A stretch of 12,327 nt of DNA from assembly GCA_964443005.1 (NCBI GenBank), contig CAYUBI010000074.1:1-12327 (forward strand). The letters are read 5' to 3'. Made by a program: the position numbers and the translations under genes. Each line of letters opens with the position of its first letter. The first letter of the stretch is position 1. Under the pieces are notes generated by a model that was not told the origin of the DNA, did no database searches, and saw only the letters and a program-made list of their open reading frames with translations. Positions 1 through 7,062 of this stretch are shown here, piece after piece. Origin of the DNA: CAYUBI01 sp964443005 (GTDB lineage Bacteria > Margulisbacteria > Riflemargulisbacteria > GWF2-35-9 > CAYUBI01).

Positions 1-123
1 TAGAAAGGAAGAGATTATATAATTGACAGCAGTTTGGCAAATATGCATTTTTAATCAGACATTAATACCCCATTAGAACATAAGGATTAGAGCTAATTAT
101 CGTGCCCATAATCATGCAAATTC

Positions 124-132
124 TGATATAAT
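124..132 (+). promoter_or_regulatory. Extended -10 promoter of hydE, predicted leaderless transcript
   Basis: The sequence TGATATAAT is a perfect extended -10 element (TG, one base, TATAAT at 127-132). No convincing -35 box lies 16-18 bp upstream, as is common for extended -10 promoters. The hydE ATG begins 7 bases after the last T, which is where transcription should start, so the mRNA would have little or no 5' leader. No Shine-Dalgarno sequence lies between the -10 box and the ATG. Transcript start is inferred, not shown. Confidence 0.55.
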
Positions 133-138
133 ATTTCG

Positions 139-1122
139 ATGCTCAACATATCTAATAGCGTGTCCAACTACGACCTTGTCGCCCTTCTTCTTTTGGAAGG
201 GACCCAAGCAATTGCGCTGCAGTCAACTGCTAACGCTGTTCGCCAAACCAATGTTGGCGATGAAATCCTTTTACGCGGCTTAATTGAATTTTCCAATTAC
301 TGTACCCAAGCTTGCAATTATTGCGGCATTCGTGCAGCTAATACGAATATTCAGCGCTATCGCATGACTGCAGATGACATCATAGAAACATGTAGCCAAG
401 CCCCGAATCCGCCACTTTCAACAGTAGTTCTTCAATCTGGAGAAGATCCCTTTTTTACACGCAAGGCAATGGGGGATATCATCAAAAAAATTAAAGCTAA
501 AACTAATCAAATCATTACACTGAGTGCAGGTGAACGATGCGTTGAGGATTATGCGTATTGGAAGGAATGCGGACTCAATCGCTACTTACTAAGATTTGAA
601 ACATCCAATGAAACACTTTTTGAGGCCTGTCACCCTAACGACAATTTCAAAAAACGGTTAAAACGAATTACTGATTTACAATCTCTGGGAATTGAAACCG
701 GATCCGGCTTTTTAATTGGCCTTCCTGGACAAACTATTGAACAACTTGCAAATGACCTCTTGTTTTGCACTAATCTTGAACTTGATATGATTGGTGTGGG
801 GCCCTTTATCGCACATACCCAAACACCCTTTGCGCAACGCAAAAATGCTTTTAACGTCGAAGTTTATTTTAACACTATTGCCTTGCTTCGATTACTAAAC
901 CCAACGCTCAACATTCCAGCAACAACTGCCTTTGATGCAATACAACCAACTGGGCGATTAAAGGCTTTACAAGCTGGCGCAAATGTACTAATGCCAAACA
1001 TCACACCTACGCAGTATCGTGAACATTATCAACTTTATCCAGGAAAACCAGGAGTTACGCAAACTGCAGTTGACAGCATTGAATATGCGCAATCATTAAT
1101 ACATCAACTAAATCGAATTTAA
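139..1122 (+). CDS. hydE: HydE-type radical SAM protein ([FeFe]-hydrogenase maturase)
   Basis: 327 residues. The radical SAM motif CxxxCxxC is at C55, C59 and C62, inside the RGLIEFSNYC...CGIR block that is characteristic of HydE. The SAM-binding segment LQSGEDP follows at 98-104, and the C-terminal LYPGK signature is at 299-303. HydE acts in the cytoplasm with HydF and HydG to build the diiron centre of [FeFe] hydrogenase. Many HydE proteins carry extra cysteines after YPGK for a second FeS cluster; none are present here, and that cluster is known to be dispensable in the family. PylB is the nearest alternative but fits the motifs less well. An in-frame TGA at 124-126 rules out an upstream start, so the ATG at 139 is effectively forced although it has no ribosome binding site. 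No hydF, hydG or hydrogenase gene is in the window. Its stop codon overlaps that of the convergent receiver-KaiC gene. Confidence 0.88.
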   Translation: MLNISNSVSNYDLVALLLLEGTQAIALQSTANAVRQTNVGDEILLRGLIEFSNYCTQACNYCGIRAANTNIQRYRMTADDIIETCSQAPNPPLSTVVLQSGEDPFFTRKAMGDIIKKIKAKTNQIITLSAGERCVEDYAYWKECGLNRYLLRFETSNETLFEACHPNDNFKKRLKRITDLQSLGIETGSGFLIGLPGQTIEQLANDLLFCTNLELDMIGVGPFIAHTQTPFAQRKNAFNVEVYFNTIALLRLLNPTLNIPATTAFDAIQPTGRLKALQAGANVLMPNITPTQYREHYQLYPGKPGVTQTAVDSIEYAQSLIHQLNRI

Positions 1123-2237
1123 AATTGAAACCAATCCTTTTCATACGCAGTCCACTTCATATTTGCAATGCGCATTAAATGGCGATTATCTTCTTCTTTC
1201 ACTAAAAAAACACCATCTAGAATATATTTTATATTATTAAGAACTTGATCATTTACTGACCCTTCTTCCAAAATAAAAAACGTAGTCACCCCACCAAAAG
1301 CAATGGCTGTACGTGCGATTTGAGACAAAAATCGTTGAGCAGCAGACAATTCAAAATTAACTAATAAAGAAGAAATGGAATCAATGACCCGACGTCCACC
1401 TTTTTTGCTTTGAATTGTTTGCCCCATTTCAAAGCCAGCATCTGAAACAACACTAGCTAATTGATTCAGCTCCAAAATGCCACTAACTGAAAACGCTTCT
1501 TTGTTTGCAGAAGCACCCGATGACCACGAATAAGCATCTACAATGCGCAATAAATCATTACTTTCATAAAGATTAACATCTCGTCCAACTAATTTAGATA
1601 AATTTTTTCGAATCAAATTCGGTGCATCATCAATGGTAATCATCATGCTAGGTTCATTACGTTTTAACCCTTGCGTAATAAAATTGCGACAAAAGGTAGA
1701 TTTACCAGATCCAATTGGCCCAATTAATAGGATATTGCTACCAATTGGAATGCCCCCACATAAATGGTCATTTAAGGCGATATTACCTGAATCAATTTTT
1801 TCAATCCCTTTATCTACAGCACTTTCACTCAATTTTCCTTCAGTAACTACTGCACCATTTTTTTTACCAGAGCGCAATAAAAGTGCCTGAACTCTCGCTT
1901 TTAATTCTTCAATATTAAAGGGTTTAGTCACATAATCATCAGCACCGCCTTCAAACCCAGTAATTTTATTAAACTCATCGCCCATAGCTGATAAAATAAT
2001 AATGGGAATTTGAGCAGTTTCTTCATGCGCTCGAATTTCACGTGTTACTTCAAAGCCATCTTTTTCAGGCATGACAACATCAGTAATGACCAAATCCGGC
2101 TTTTCAGACAAGGCTTTTTCAACAGCTTGCGTACCATTTTTGGCACGAATAACCTCATATCCAGCATCTTCGAGCATAATGCCCGTTAACATTAAAATAT
2201 TAGGTTCATCATCTGCAATTAATATACGTTCTGCCAT
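1119..2237 (-). CDS. Receiver domain-KaiC ATPase fusion
   Basis: 372 residues in two domains. Residues 3-123 are a CheY-like receiver: acidic pocket D9 and D10, phosphoacceptor D53 in LVITDVVMPEKDG, switch serine S83 and lysine K105 in TKPF. A linker at about 124-145 leads to a KaiC/RAD55-type RecA-fold domain (about 146-372) with Walker A GPIGSGKST at 173-181 and a Walker B strand RRVIDSISS at 282-290 (D286). The KaiC double glutamate after the P-loop is replaced by D203-D204 (TIDDAP), which suggests weak or altered ATP hydrolysis. No KaiC-type autophosphorylation site cluster is recognisable. The ATG follows the stop codon of the upstream KaiC gene with no gap, so the two are co-translated and the products probably work together. 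A receiver on a KaiC domain implies input from a histidine kinase that lies outside the window. The output is unknown. Confidence 0.87.
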   Translation of the reverse strand: MAERILIADDEPNILMLTGIMLEDAGYEVIRAKNGTQAVEKALSEKPDLVITDVVMPEKDGFEVTREIRAHEETAQIPIIILSAMGDEFNKITGFEGGADDYVTKPFNIEELKARVQALLLRSGKKNGAVVTEGKLSESAVDKGIEKIDSGNIALNDHLCGGIPIGSNILLIGPIGSGKSTFCRNFITQGLKRNEPSMMITIDDAPNLIRKNLSKLVGRDVNLYESNDLLRIVDAYSWSSGASANKEAFSVSGILELNQLASVVSDAGFEMGQTIQSKKGGRRVIDSISSLLVNFELSAAQRFLSQIARTAIAFGGVTTFFILEEGSVNDQVLNNIKYILDGVFLVKEEDNRHLMRIANMKWTAYEKDWFQF

Positions 2238-2948
2238 TTAGATTGCCTGCCTTAATACAATACCGCGTTTAGGAATAATATCAAAAATATACTCAGTTAA
2301 ATCTACCATTGTACATCGCATTTTACGAACGAATAAAGTTCGAACATGTTTGGATTGTGGTTTAATCAGTTTAAGCACAATAACCCCCGAAGCCATAAAT
2401 TCTTCAATCCCATATTGCCCTAATTGCGAACTACCGACTGGAATATGCGACGTCAGAAAAGAAGTACACTCCAAGGCATCATCTTCCAGCGCAAAAACCA
2501 ATTTTCGAATATACTCAGTCACCTCAAGTACGGAATCTGTATGATACACCATTGGTGAAATCGGGTCTACCACTAAGCGTTTTGCTTGATGATTGCGAAT
2601 ATGCTCTTTTAGATCATCAATAATTTGATGACTCATTAATCCTTCTTTTTTTCCTAAACGCGTACTAGCGAAATATGCGGAAACATCCAGAAACTGAAGC
2701 ATGCCATTTTGCAAAGCAGACTCAATATCCCACTGCAAAGCTTTAGCATCTTCAATAATATGTTCAGGCTTTTCATCAATAGACACATAAATGCCTTTTT
2801 GACCCAATCGCACGCCTTCTAACAAGAACTGAAGCCCCATAATCGTTTTGCCAGTTCCTGGCTCACCTGCGATTAAATAGGATCGATTTTGCGGAACTCC
2901 GCCAATCATATCGTCTAAGCCTTGAATTCCTGTAGAAATACGTTGCAC
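2238..2948 (-). CDS. Stand-alone single-domain KaiC/RAD55-family ATPase
   Basis: 236 residues forming one RecA-fold KaiC domain. The N-terminus ISTGIQGLDDMIGG is the standard KaiC entry. Walker A GEPGTGKT is at 28-35, D58-E59 sit where KaiC has its catalytic glutamate pair (SIDEKPEHI), and the Walker B strand RLVVDPISP is at 124-132 with D128. The C-terminal part (EEFMASGVIVLKL, then RKMRC) resembles the first domain (CI) of cyanobacterial KaiC, and no CII-type phosphosites are seen. Full KaiC has two such domains; here the second partner is encoded by the next gene with a receiver attached. The start is GTG, supported by a strong Shine-Dalgarno sequence upstream. There are no kaiA or kaiB genes in the window, so a clock role is not supported; a signalling or chromatin/complex-remodelling ATPase is a safer reading. 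Confidence 0.86.
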   Translation of the reverse strand: MQRISTGIQGLDDMIGGVPQNRSYLIAGEPGTGKTIMGLQFLLEGVRLGQKGIYVSIDEKPEHIIEDAKALQWDIESALQNGMLQFLDVSAYFASTRLGKKEGLMSHQIIDDLKEHIRNHQAKRLVVDPISPMVYHTDSVLEVTEYIRKLVFALEDDALECTSFLTSHIPVGSSQLGQYGIEEFMASGVIVLKLIKPQSKHVRTLFVRKMRCTMVDLTEYIFDIIPKRGIVLRQAI

Positions 2949-2952
2949 GCTG

Positions 2953-2959
2953 CCCCCTT
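2953..2959 (-). promoter_or_regulatory. Ribosome binding site that fixes the GTG start of the KaiC gene
   Basis: On the minus strand the sequence AAGGGGG lies just upstream of the GTG at 2948, about six bases away if AAGGG is taken as the core. It differs from the consensus AAGGAGG by one base. Together with the conserved KaiC N-terminus it supports GTG rather than a downstream ATG. Confidence 0.6.
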
Positions 2960-2981
2960 ACCTAACACACTCTCTCTTTTA

Positions 2982-3010
2982 ATGTTACCTTAAAGACTGC
3001 TAAAGCGCAA
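2982..3010 (-). promoter_or_regulatory. Candidate sigma-70 promoter of the KaiC/receiver-KaiC operon
   Basis: On the minus strand TTGCGC (3010-3005) and TAACAT (2987-2982) are separated by exactly 17 bp. The -35 box matches consensus at 3 of 6 bases and the -10 box at 4 of 6, so it is weak. The leader would be about 27 bases and contains a purine-rich AGAGAGTGTGT stretch. It lies back to back with the promoter of the divergent gene. Confidence 0.38.
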
Positions 3011-3015
3011 ATTAC

Positions 3016-3045
3016 TTATCGAAAAGCACAAATTCATGTTAGAAT
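3016..3045 (+). promoter_or_regulatory. Candidate extended -10 promoter of the HprK/PEPCK-like gene
   Basis: TG at 3037-3038, one base, then TAGAAT at 3040-3045 form an extended -10 element with one mismatch. A weak -35 (TTATCG, 3016-3021) lies 18 bp upstream. Transcription from here gives a leader of about 25 bases that contains the AAAGGA ribosome binding site at 3063-3068, eight bases before the ATG. Confidence 0.45.
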
Positions 3046-3076
3046 TCCCTATCCAACTAAATAAAGGATTAACTGA

Positions 3077-4837
3077 ATGAATATTAATCAAATTAAAATA
3101 ACAAATCGAAAAGCTATTATTAAATTAAAAACAGGAATTTGCGAAACAGCTGAAGAATTAATTTCCAGTGATCTATTTTTTGAATTAATCAAAAAATACA
3201 TTGCCATGCTTGAAAAACGGGATTCCTATTTACTGGGTATTTTTGAAGGAGCTCCAATTACTGACGAAAAAATTCATTGTTTAACAGATGCTATTCTGTC
3301 ACTGGTCAAAATTCCTATTATCCTGGTTCCAAATGTTATTAAAGGCTCTGAACATTTTCTTAAAGATCCTGCTGTTTTAAATGAATTTATTGAACAATTT
3401 TACAATTATTGGCGAAGTTTTGATCGTTTTATTATTTGCGATTCTAGCAGCCATGTACTAACCAAGCGCCCTTATCGTACGATTAATGCAACAATTGAAA
3501 AATTTACGCAGCTAATTCGAGGAGTTTATCGGGACATTCAAGAAAATATTACAGGCAGTCATCCACAAATTTACCGTCAAGTGCATGCTGGCGCTGAAGT
3601 TGCAACAATTGCAATTCCCTATGATATCCAATTCCCCAGTAACCCGGCATATCAACAACTTAAAAAAATTGATATTATCCGCCATGTTGTACTATATCCG
3701 CCACTGGTATTAACACCTCCCAACAATACACGATCTGGAAAATTTGAACGCATTTCACAAAACCCACTAACTGTTGTAACGATTAAAGCAAATGAATGGC
3801 TCTGTTATCCAGCAAAAGTTGGACCCCTTAATATTTTTATCTATTTTCATGAAGCATTTTTTGAGCTAGGATTTTCGCTATGTAATTTATTTGAACTTGC
3901 AGATGAAAACGATCTGAAAAAAAAGCCAGATGCTGTTTTTTTATTTGGCGTTCCTGAAAATTCGTTAAATGGACTTGGCACAAGTCAAACTGTGTTTTAT
4001 GAAGATGAAAAAACAGGCATGCTCGTTGGCGCTGTACCCAATAATGATGAATTTGGATATTTTGGGTACTTAAAAAAAATGGCGCTTACACTGCACAACA
4101 TTCGGATGATGCGCTTAGGAAAACTACCGTTTCATGGGGCTTTAGTCAAAGTACTACTAAAAAGCCAACGAGAAGCAGTAATCTTGGTAATTGGAGATAC
4201 TGGAGCAGGAAAATCAGAAACCCTGGAAGCATTTCAAGATTGCGGACAAGATGAGATTCGCGATTTAATTATTATTGCAGATGATATGGGTTCATTGGAT
4301 ATTTCATCAAACGGAACAACACTGGGATACGGGACTGAAATTGGTGCTTTTTTACGGCTGGATGATTTACAACCTTGGTACGCTTTTAGGCAAATAGATC
4401 GCGCCATTATTATGAACCCCAACAAAGTAAATGCACGTCTTGTTCTACCTGTAACAACCTTTGAAGCTATTAATAAAGGCGTACCTATTGACTATGTGCT
4501 TTACGCAAATAATTATGAAGAAATTGATGAGGAACACCCTATTATTGAACAATTTAAAGATGTTAATCAAGCTTTACCCATATTTCGAGATGGAACTGTT
4601 ATGAGCAAAGGAACAACGACATCCAAAGGATTAGTTCACTCTTATTTTGCCAATGTATTTGGTCCAACGCAATACAAAGAATTGCACGAATCACTTGCCA
4701 AAAAATTCTTTGAATCATTTTTTGACAAAGGCTTATTTGTTGGACAAATTCGAACACGATTAGGAATTCCCGGATGGGAGCGAAAAGGCCCGGAAGCTTC
4801 GGCCAAAGAACTATTAAAGGTAATTAATAAACAATAA
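3077..4837 (+). CDS. HPr kinase/PEP carboxykinase-like P-loop protein, substrate unknown
   Basis: 586 residues. The central P-loop GDTGAGKSE at 373-381 is close to the HPr kinase signature GxSGxGKSE, and IIIADD at 398-403 falls where that fold has its acidic metal-binding strand. LPFHGALV at 350-357 precedes the P-loop strand, as a His-Gly strand does in PEPCK-like folds. The C-terminus (about 508-585), with GTTTSKGLVHSYFANVFGP and TRLGIPGWERKGPE, recalls the nucleotide and substrate-closing region of ATP-type PEP carboxykinases but lacks clear PEPCK catalytic motifs. Residues 1-345 are not assigned to a family I can name. The length exceeds both HprK (about 310) and ATP-PEPCK (about 530). 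No signal peptide or membrane segment is seen, so it should be cytoplasmic. It may be a protein or metabolite kinase, or a divergent carboxykinase. It is divergent from the KaiC operon and converges on queH 4 bp downstream. Confidence 0.7.
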   Translation: MNINQIKITNRKAIIKLKTGICETAEELISSDLFFELIKKYIAMLEKRDSYLLGIFEGAPITDEKIHCLTDAILSLVKIPIILVPNVIKGSEHFLKDPAVLNEFIEQFYNYWRSFDRFIICDSSSHVLTKRPYRTINATIEKFTQLIRGVYRDIQENITGSHPQIYRQVHAGAEVATIAIPYDIQFPSNPAYQQLKKIDIIRHVVLYPPLVLTPPNNTRSGKFERISQNPLTVVTIKANEWLCYPAKVGPLNIFIYFHEAFFELGFSLCNLFELADENDLKKKPDAVFLFGVPENSLNGLGTSQTVFYEDEKTGMLVGAVPNNDEFGYFGYLKKMALTLHNIRMMRLGKLPFHGALVKVLLKSQREAVILVIGDTGAGKSETLEAFQDCGQDEIRDLIIIADDMGSLDISSNGTTLGYGTEIGAFLRLDDLQPWYAFRQIDRAIIMNPNKVNARLVLPVTTFEAINKGVPIDYVLYANNYEEIDEEHPIIEQFKDVNQALPIFRDGTVMSKGTTTSKGLVHSYFANVFGPTQYKELHESLAKKFFESFFDKGLFVGQIRTRLGIPGWERKGPEASAKELLKVINKQ

Positions 4838-4841
4838 AAGC

Positions 4842-5375
4842 TTAACGCTGGCTATATTCGCATCCACAATATTGTTGACGATACAACCCAGCTTGTTTAG
4901 ATAAGACGATTGACCGCTGATATCCTTTGTCGGATTTAAAATCAATTGCTAAAAATGTAGCACGTGACCTTACAGATTTTCCTATGCGAAAAATGGTCTG
5001 CGTACATTTATGGGGACTCAGAGTCAAGGTAGTTGTAAACTGCAAAAAACCTAATTGAAAAGCTACCTCAGCTGTTTTAGAAAGTCGTTCTTCAAAACAA
5101 TGCTCACAACGTATCCCACCCTCAGGCTCATTAGCATAATCAACGATTTTGTTTTTCCAGTCATTATAGGAACTATCTTCATCAATCATAAAAACTCCGC
5201 AACGTTGTGCGTACTGCACAACCTCTGCCTTGCGCCGCAAATATTCGTCATAAGGAAAAATATTGGGATTATAAAAAAATAAGGTTATTGCAAAATCCGT
5301 TTGTAACCGCTCAATAGCTGTTGTTGAACACGGAGCGCAACAACAATGCAATAACAGTGATTGTTTACTCGTCAT
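4842..5375 (-). CDS. queH: Epoxyqueuosine reductase QueH
   Basis: 177 residues from the ATG at 5375. QueH performs the last step of queuosine synthesis, reducing epoxyqueuosine in the anticodon of tRNAs, and is the non-homologous alternative to QueG. Visible family marks are the N-terminal LLHCCCAPC (C11, C12, C13, C16), FYNPNIFPYDEYLRRK at 34-49, RCEHCF with C90 and C93, TTLTLSPHK at 115-123, and the C-terminal CGC pair C170 and C172. These cysteines bind the iron-sulfur and metal centre or form the redox disulfide. A TTG six codons upstream (5393) keeps the frame open but has no ribosome binding site, and QueH proteins normally begin just before the cysteine motif, so the ATG is preferred. 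The ATG overlaps the end of rnj by 11 bp and lacks its own Shine-Dalgarno sequence, which points to translational coupling. It is probably the last gene of the asd operon. Confidence 0.9.
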   Translation of the reverse strand: MTSKQSLLLHCCCAPCSTTAIERLQTDFAITLFFYNPNIFPYDEYLRRKAEVVQYAQRCGVFMIDEDSSYNDWKNKIVDYANEPEGGIRCEHCFEERLSKTAEVAFQLGFLQFTTTLTLSPHKCTQTIFRIGKSVRSRATFLAIDFKSDKGYQRSIVLSKQAGLYRQQYCGCEYSQR

Positions 5376-7062
5376 CCCGTTGTTTATGAACAAACAACAA
5401 CAGTGTAGGCCGACGCTTAGTTTTACGATACAAGTATTTTTGCACTAGCTCCCGTATGCGTTCTCGACTTTGTTGCGGCTTAACCGTATTGCTTTCAACC
5501 ATATGATTATACGACGCACACACACTTTCTTTTGTGCTTTCGAGTAACAATTCTGGATCTTCTTGAAAAATAAATCCTTTACATTGAATATCCATGTTTT
5601 TTGTCAAATACCCATTTTCATCCATGGTTACCATAACAGCAATAACGCCATCTTCAGACAATGCTCGGCGATCACCAATCACATTATGTTCAGAATCCAC
5701 ACGCCCTAAACCATCAATCAACACAGAATCCTGCTGCATTTTTTGTTCCAGCTCTATTGCTTCGGGTGTTAATTTTAATAAATCACCATTTTCAGCAATA
5801 TACACAGATTGAACGCCCATTTCTCGCGCTAATCCTGCATGTGCTTGCAAATGACGATATTCTCCATGAATTGGAATAAAATGCGTTGGTTTGACCAAGG
5901 ATAACAATAATTTCTGCTCTTCTTGGCACCCATGCCCAGAAACATGCACTTTGCTATCTTCTTCATAAATAACGTGAATTCCTTTACGCGATAAATTATC
6001 AATAGTTCGATAAACTGCTTTTTCATTACCTGGAATTGGCAATGCAGAAATAATCACTGTATCGCCTTGCTTCAGCTGAACAACTTTATGCGAATCCATG
6101 GACATTTTTGTTAATGCAGCCATTGGCTCGCCCTGACTTCCGGTTGTAATAATTACACATTGATCATCCCTAATTTTATCTGAACGGCCCATAGGTTCAA
6201 CAATATCATCCGGATATTTAAGATAGCCTAATTGATAGGCTTTTTTAGAAACTTCTTCCATGCTTTTTCCTGCAAAAATCACTTTTCGTTTGAATTTTAC
6301 TGCCATATCAATGGCTTGTTGAACGCGGTAAACATTAGACGCAAACGTAGCTATAATAATACGCCCCTCAACTTGCCGGAAAATACGCTCAAAACTCTCG
6401 CTCACCATTCGCTCGCTACGTGTATATCCAGACCGAATGGCATTGGTACTATCACTTAAAAACAGTAATACGCCTTCTTTTCCAAGCTCGGCAAAACGCA
6501 CTAAATCAATTACCATTTGGCTAACAGGTGTAAAATCAACCTTAAAGTCACCGGAATGCACAATCATGCCTCCAGGAGTTCGTATTGCAAGTGCTGCTCC
6601 ATCAGGAATGGAATGACTAACGCAAATAAATTCAACATTAAAACAGCCCAAATCAATTCGGTCGCCATATTGAACAATCTTTAGCTCAGCATTACTCACT
6701 ATCGATTCCCGAAGATGCGATTCAATTAAACCTAAGGTTAATGCAGTTCCATAAACTGGCACTTGAATTTCAGCTAATAGATCTCCAATTGCACCAATAT
6801 GATCTTCATGACCATGCGTAATAACAATGCCTTTAATATTAGCTTTATGCTCTACCAAATAATCAAAATTTGGAATAATTCGATCAATACCAAACATATC
6901 TTCATCAGGAAACATTAAGCCTGCATCTACTATCAAAATTTCATCACCATAAATAATGGCTGACATGTTTTTTCCAATAGCATCCAAACCACCTAAAAAT
7001 AAAATTTTTAGATCATGAGCATCAGCTTTACTAGCATCCAATTTCGAAAAAAGTTTCCACAT
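5365..7062 (-). CDS. rnj: Ribonuclease J
   Basis: 565 residues, a normal length. This is a metallo-beta-lactamase/beta-CASP ribonuclease of mRNA turnover and rRNA maturation, with 5' exonuclease and endonuclease activity. The N-terminal MBL domain carries the zinc motif HGHEDH at 83-88, followed by SHSIPDGAAL and HSGDF. The beta-CASP domain carries SDSTNA, ATFASN and ITTGSQGEPMAAL. HVSGHG and PIHGEYRHL give the last zinc and RNA-contact histidines, and a C-terminal domain follows. The usual GGLGEIGKNM start motif reads GGLDAIGKNM here. The ATG at 7062 shares its A with the dapA stop (TAATG), so the genes are translationally coupled; a TTG two codons upstream is possible but unnecessary. The position directly after dapA matches the dapA-rnjB order of Bacillus, so this is perhaps the J2-type copy or the only copy. 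Confidence 0.95.
   Translation of the reverse strand: MWKLFSKLDASKADAHDLKILFLGGLDAIGKNMSAIIYGDEILIVDAGLMFPDEDMFGIDRIIPNFDYLVEHKANIKGIVITHGHEDHIGAIGDLLAEIQVPVYGTALTLGLIESHLRESIVSNAELKIVQYGDRIDLGCFNVEFICVSHSIPDGAALAIRTPGGMIVHSGDFKVDFTPVSQMVIDLVRFAELGKEGVLLFLSDSTNAIRSGYTRSERMVSESFERIFRQVEGRIIIATFASNVYRVQQAIDMAVKFKRKVIFAGKSMEEVSKKAYQLGYLKYPDDIVEPMGRSDKIRDDQCVIITTGSQGEPMAALTKMSMDSHKVVQLKQGDTVIISALPIPGNEKAVYRTIDNLSRKGIHVIYEEDSKVHVSGHGCQEEQKLLLSLVKPTHFIPIHGEYRHLQAHAGLAREMGVQSVYIAENGDLLKLTPEAIELEQKMQQDSVLIDGLGRVDSEHNVIGDRRALSEDGVIAVMVTMDENGYLTKNMDIQCKGFIFQEDPELLLESTKESVCASYNHMVESNTVKPQQSRERIRELVQKYLYRKTKRRPTLLLFVHKQRDDE

Noticed and set aside
23..28. Perfect TTGACA near the left edge
   Set aside because: No acceptable -10 box lies 16-18 bp downstream (CATTTT at best); the hydE start is served by the TATAAT at 127-132.
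1633..1890. Plus-strand open frame of 85 codons opposite the receiver-KaiC gene
   Set aside because: It is antisense to a well-supported gene, has no ribosome site and no recognisable motif. The same applies to the other antisense frames over the KaiC, rnj, asd and recQ genes.
1119..2948. Circadian clock operon
   Set aside because: No kaiA or kaiB, no two-domain KaiC and no recognisable phosphosites; a KaiC-family signalling module is all the sequence supports.
5376..5393. TTG start of queH at 5393 giving six extra residues
   Set aside because: No ribosome site, rare codon, and family members start just before the cysteine motif; the ATG at 5375 is preferred.
5829..6026. Minus-strand open frame of 65 codons inside rnj
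   Set aside because: It is a frame-shifted shadow of the beta-CASP region of rnj, which reads through without interruption.
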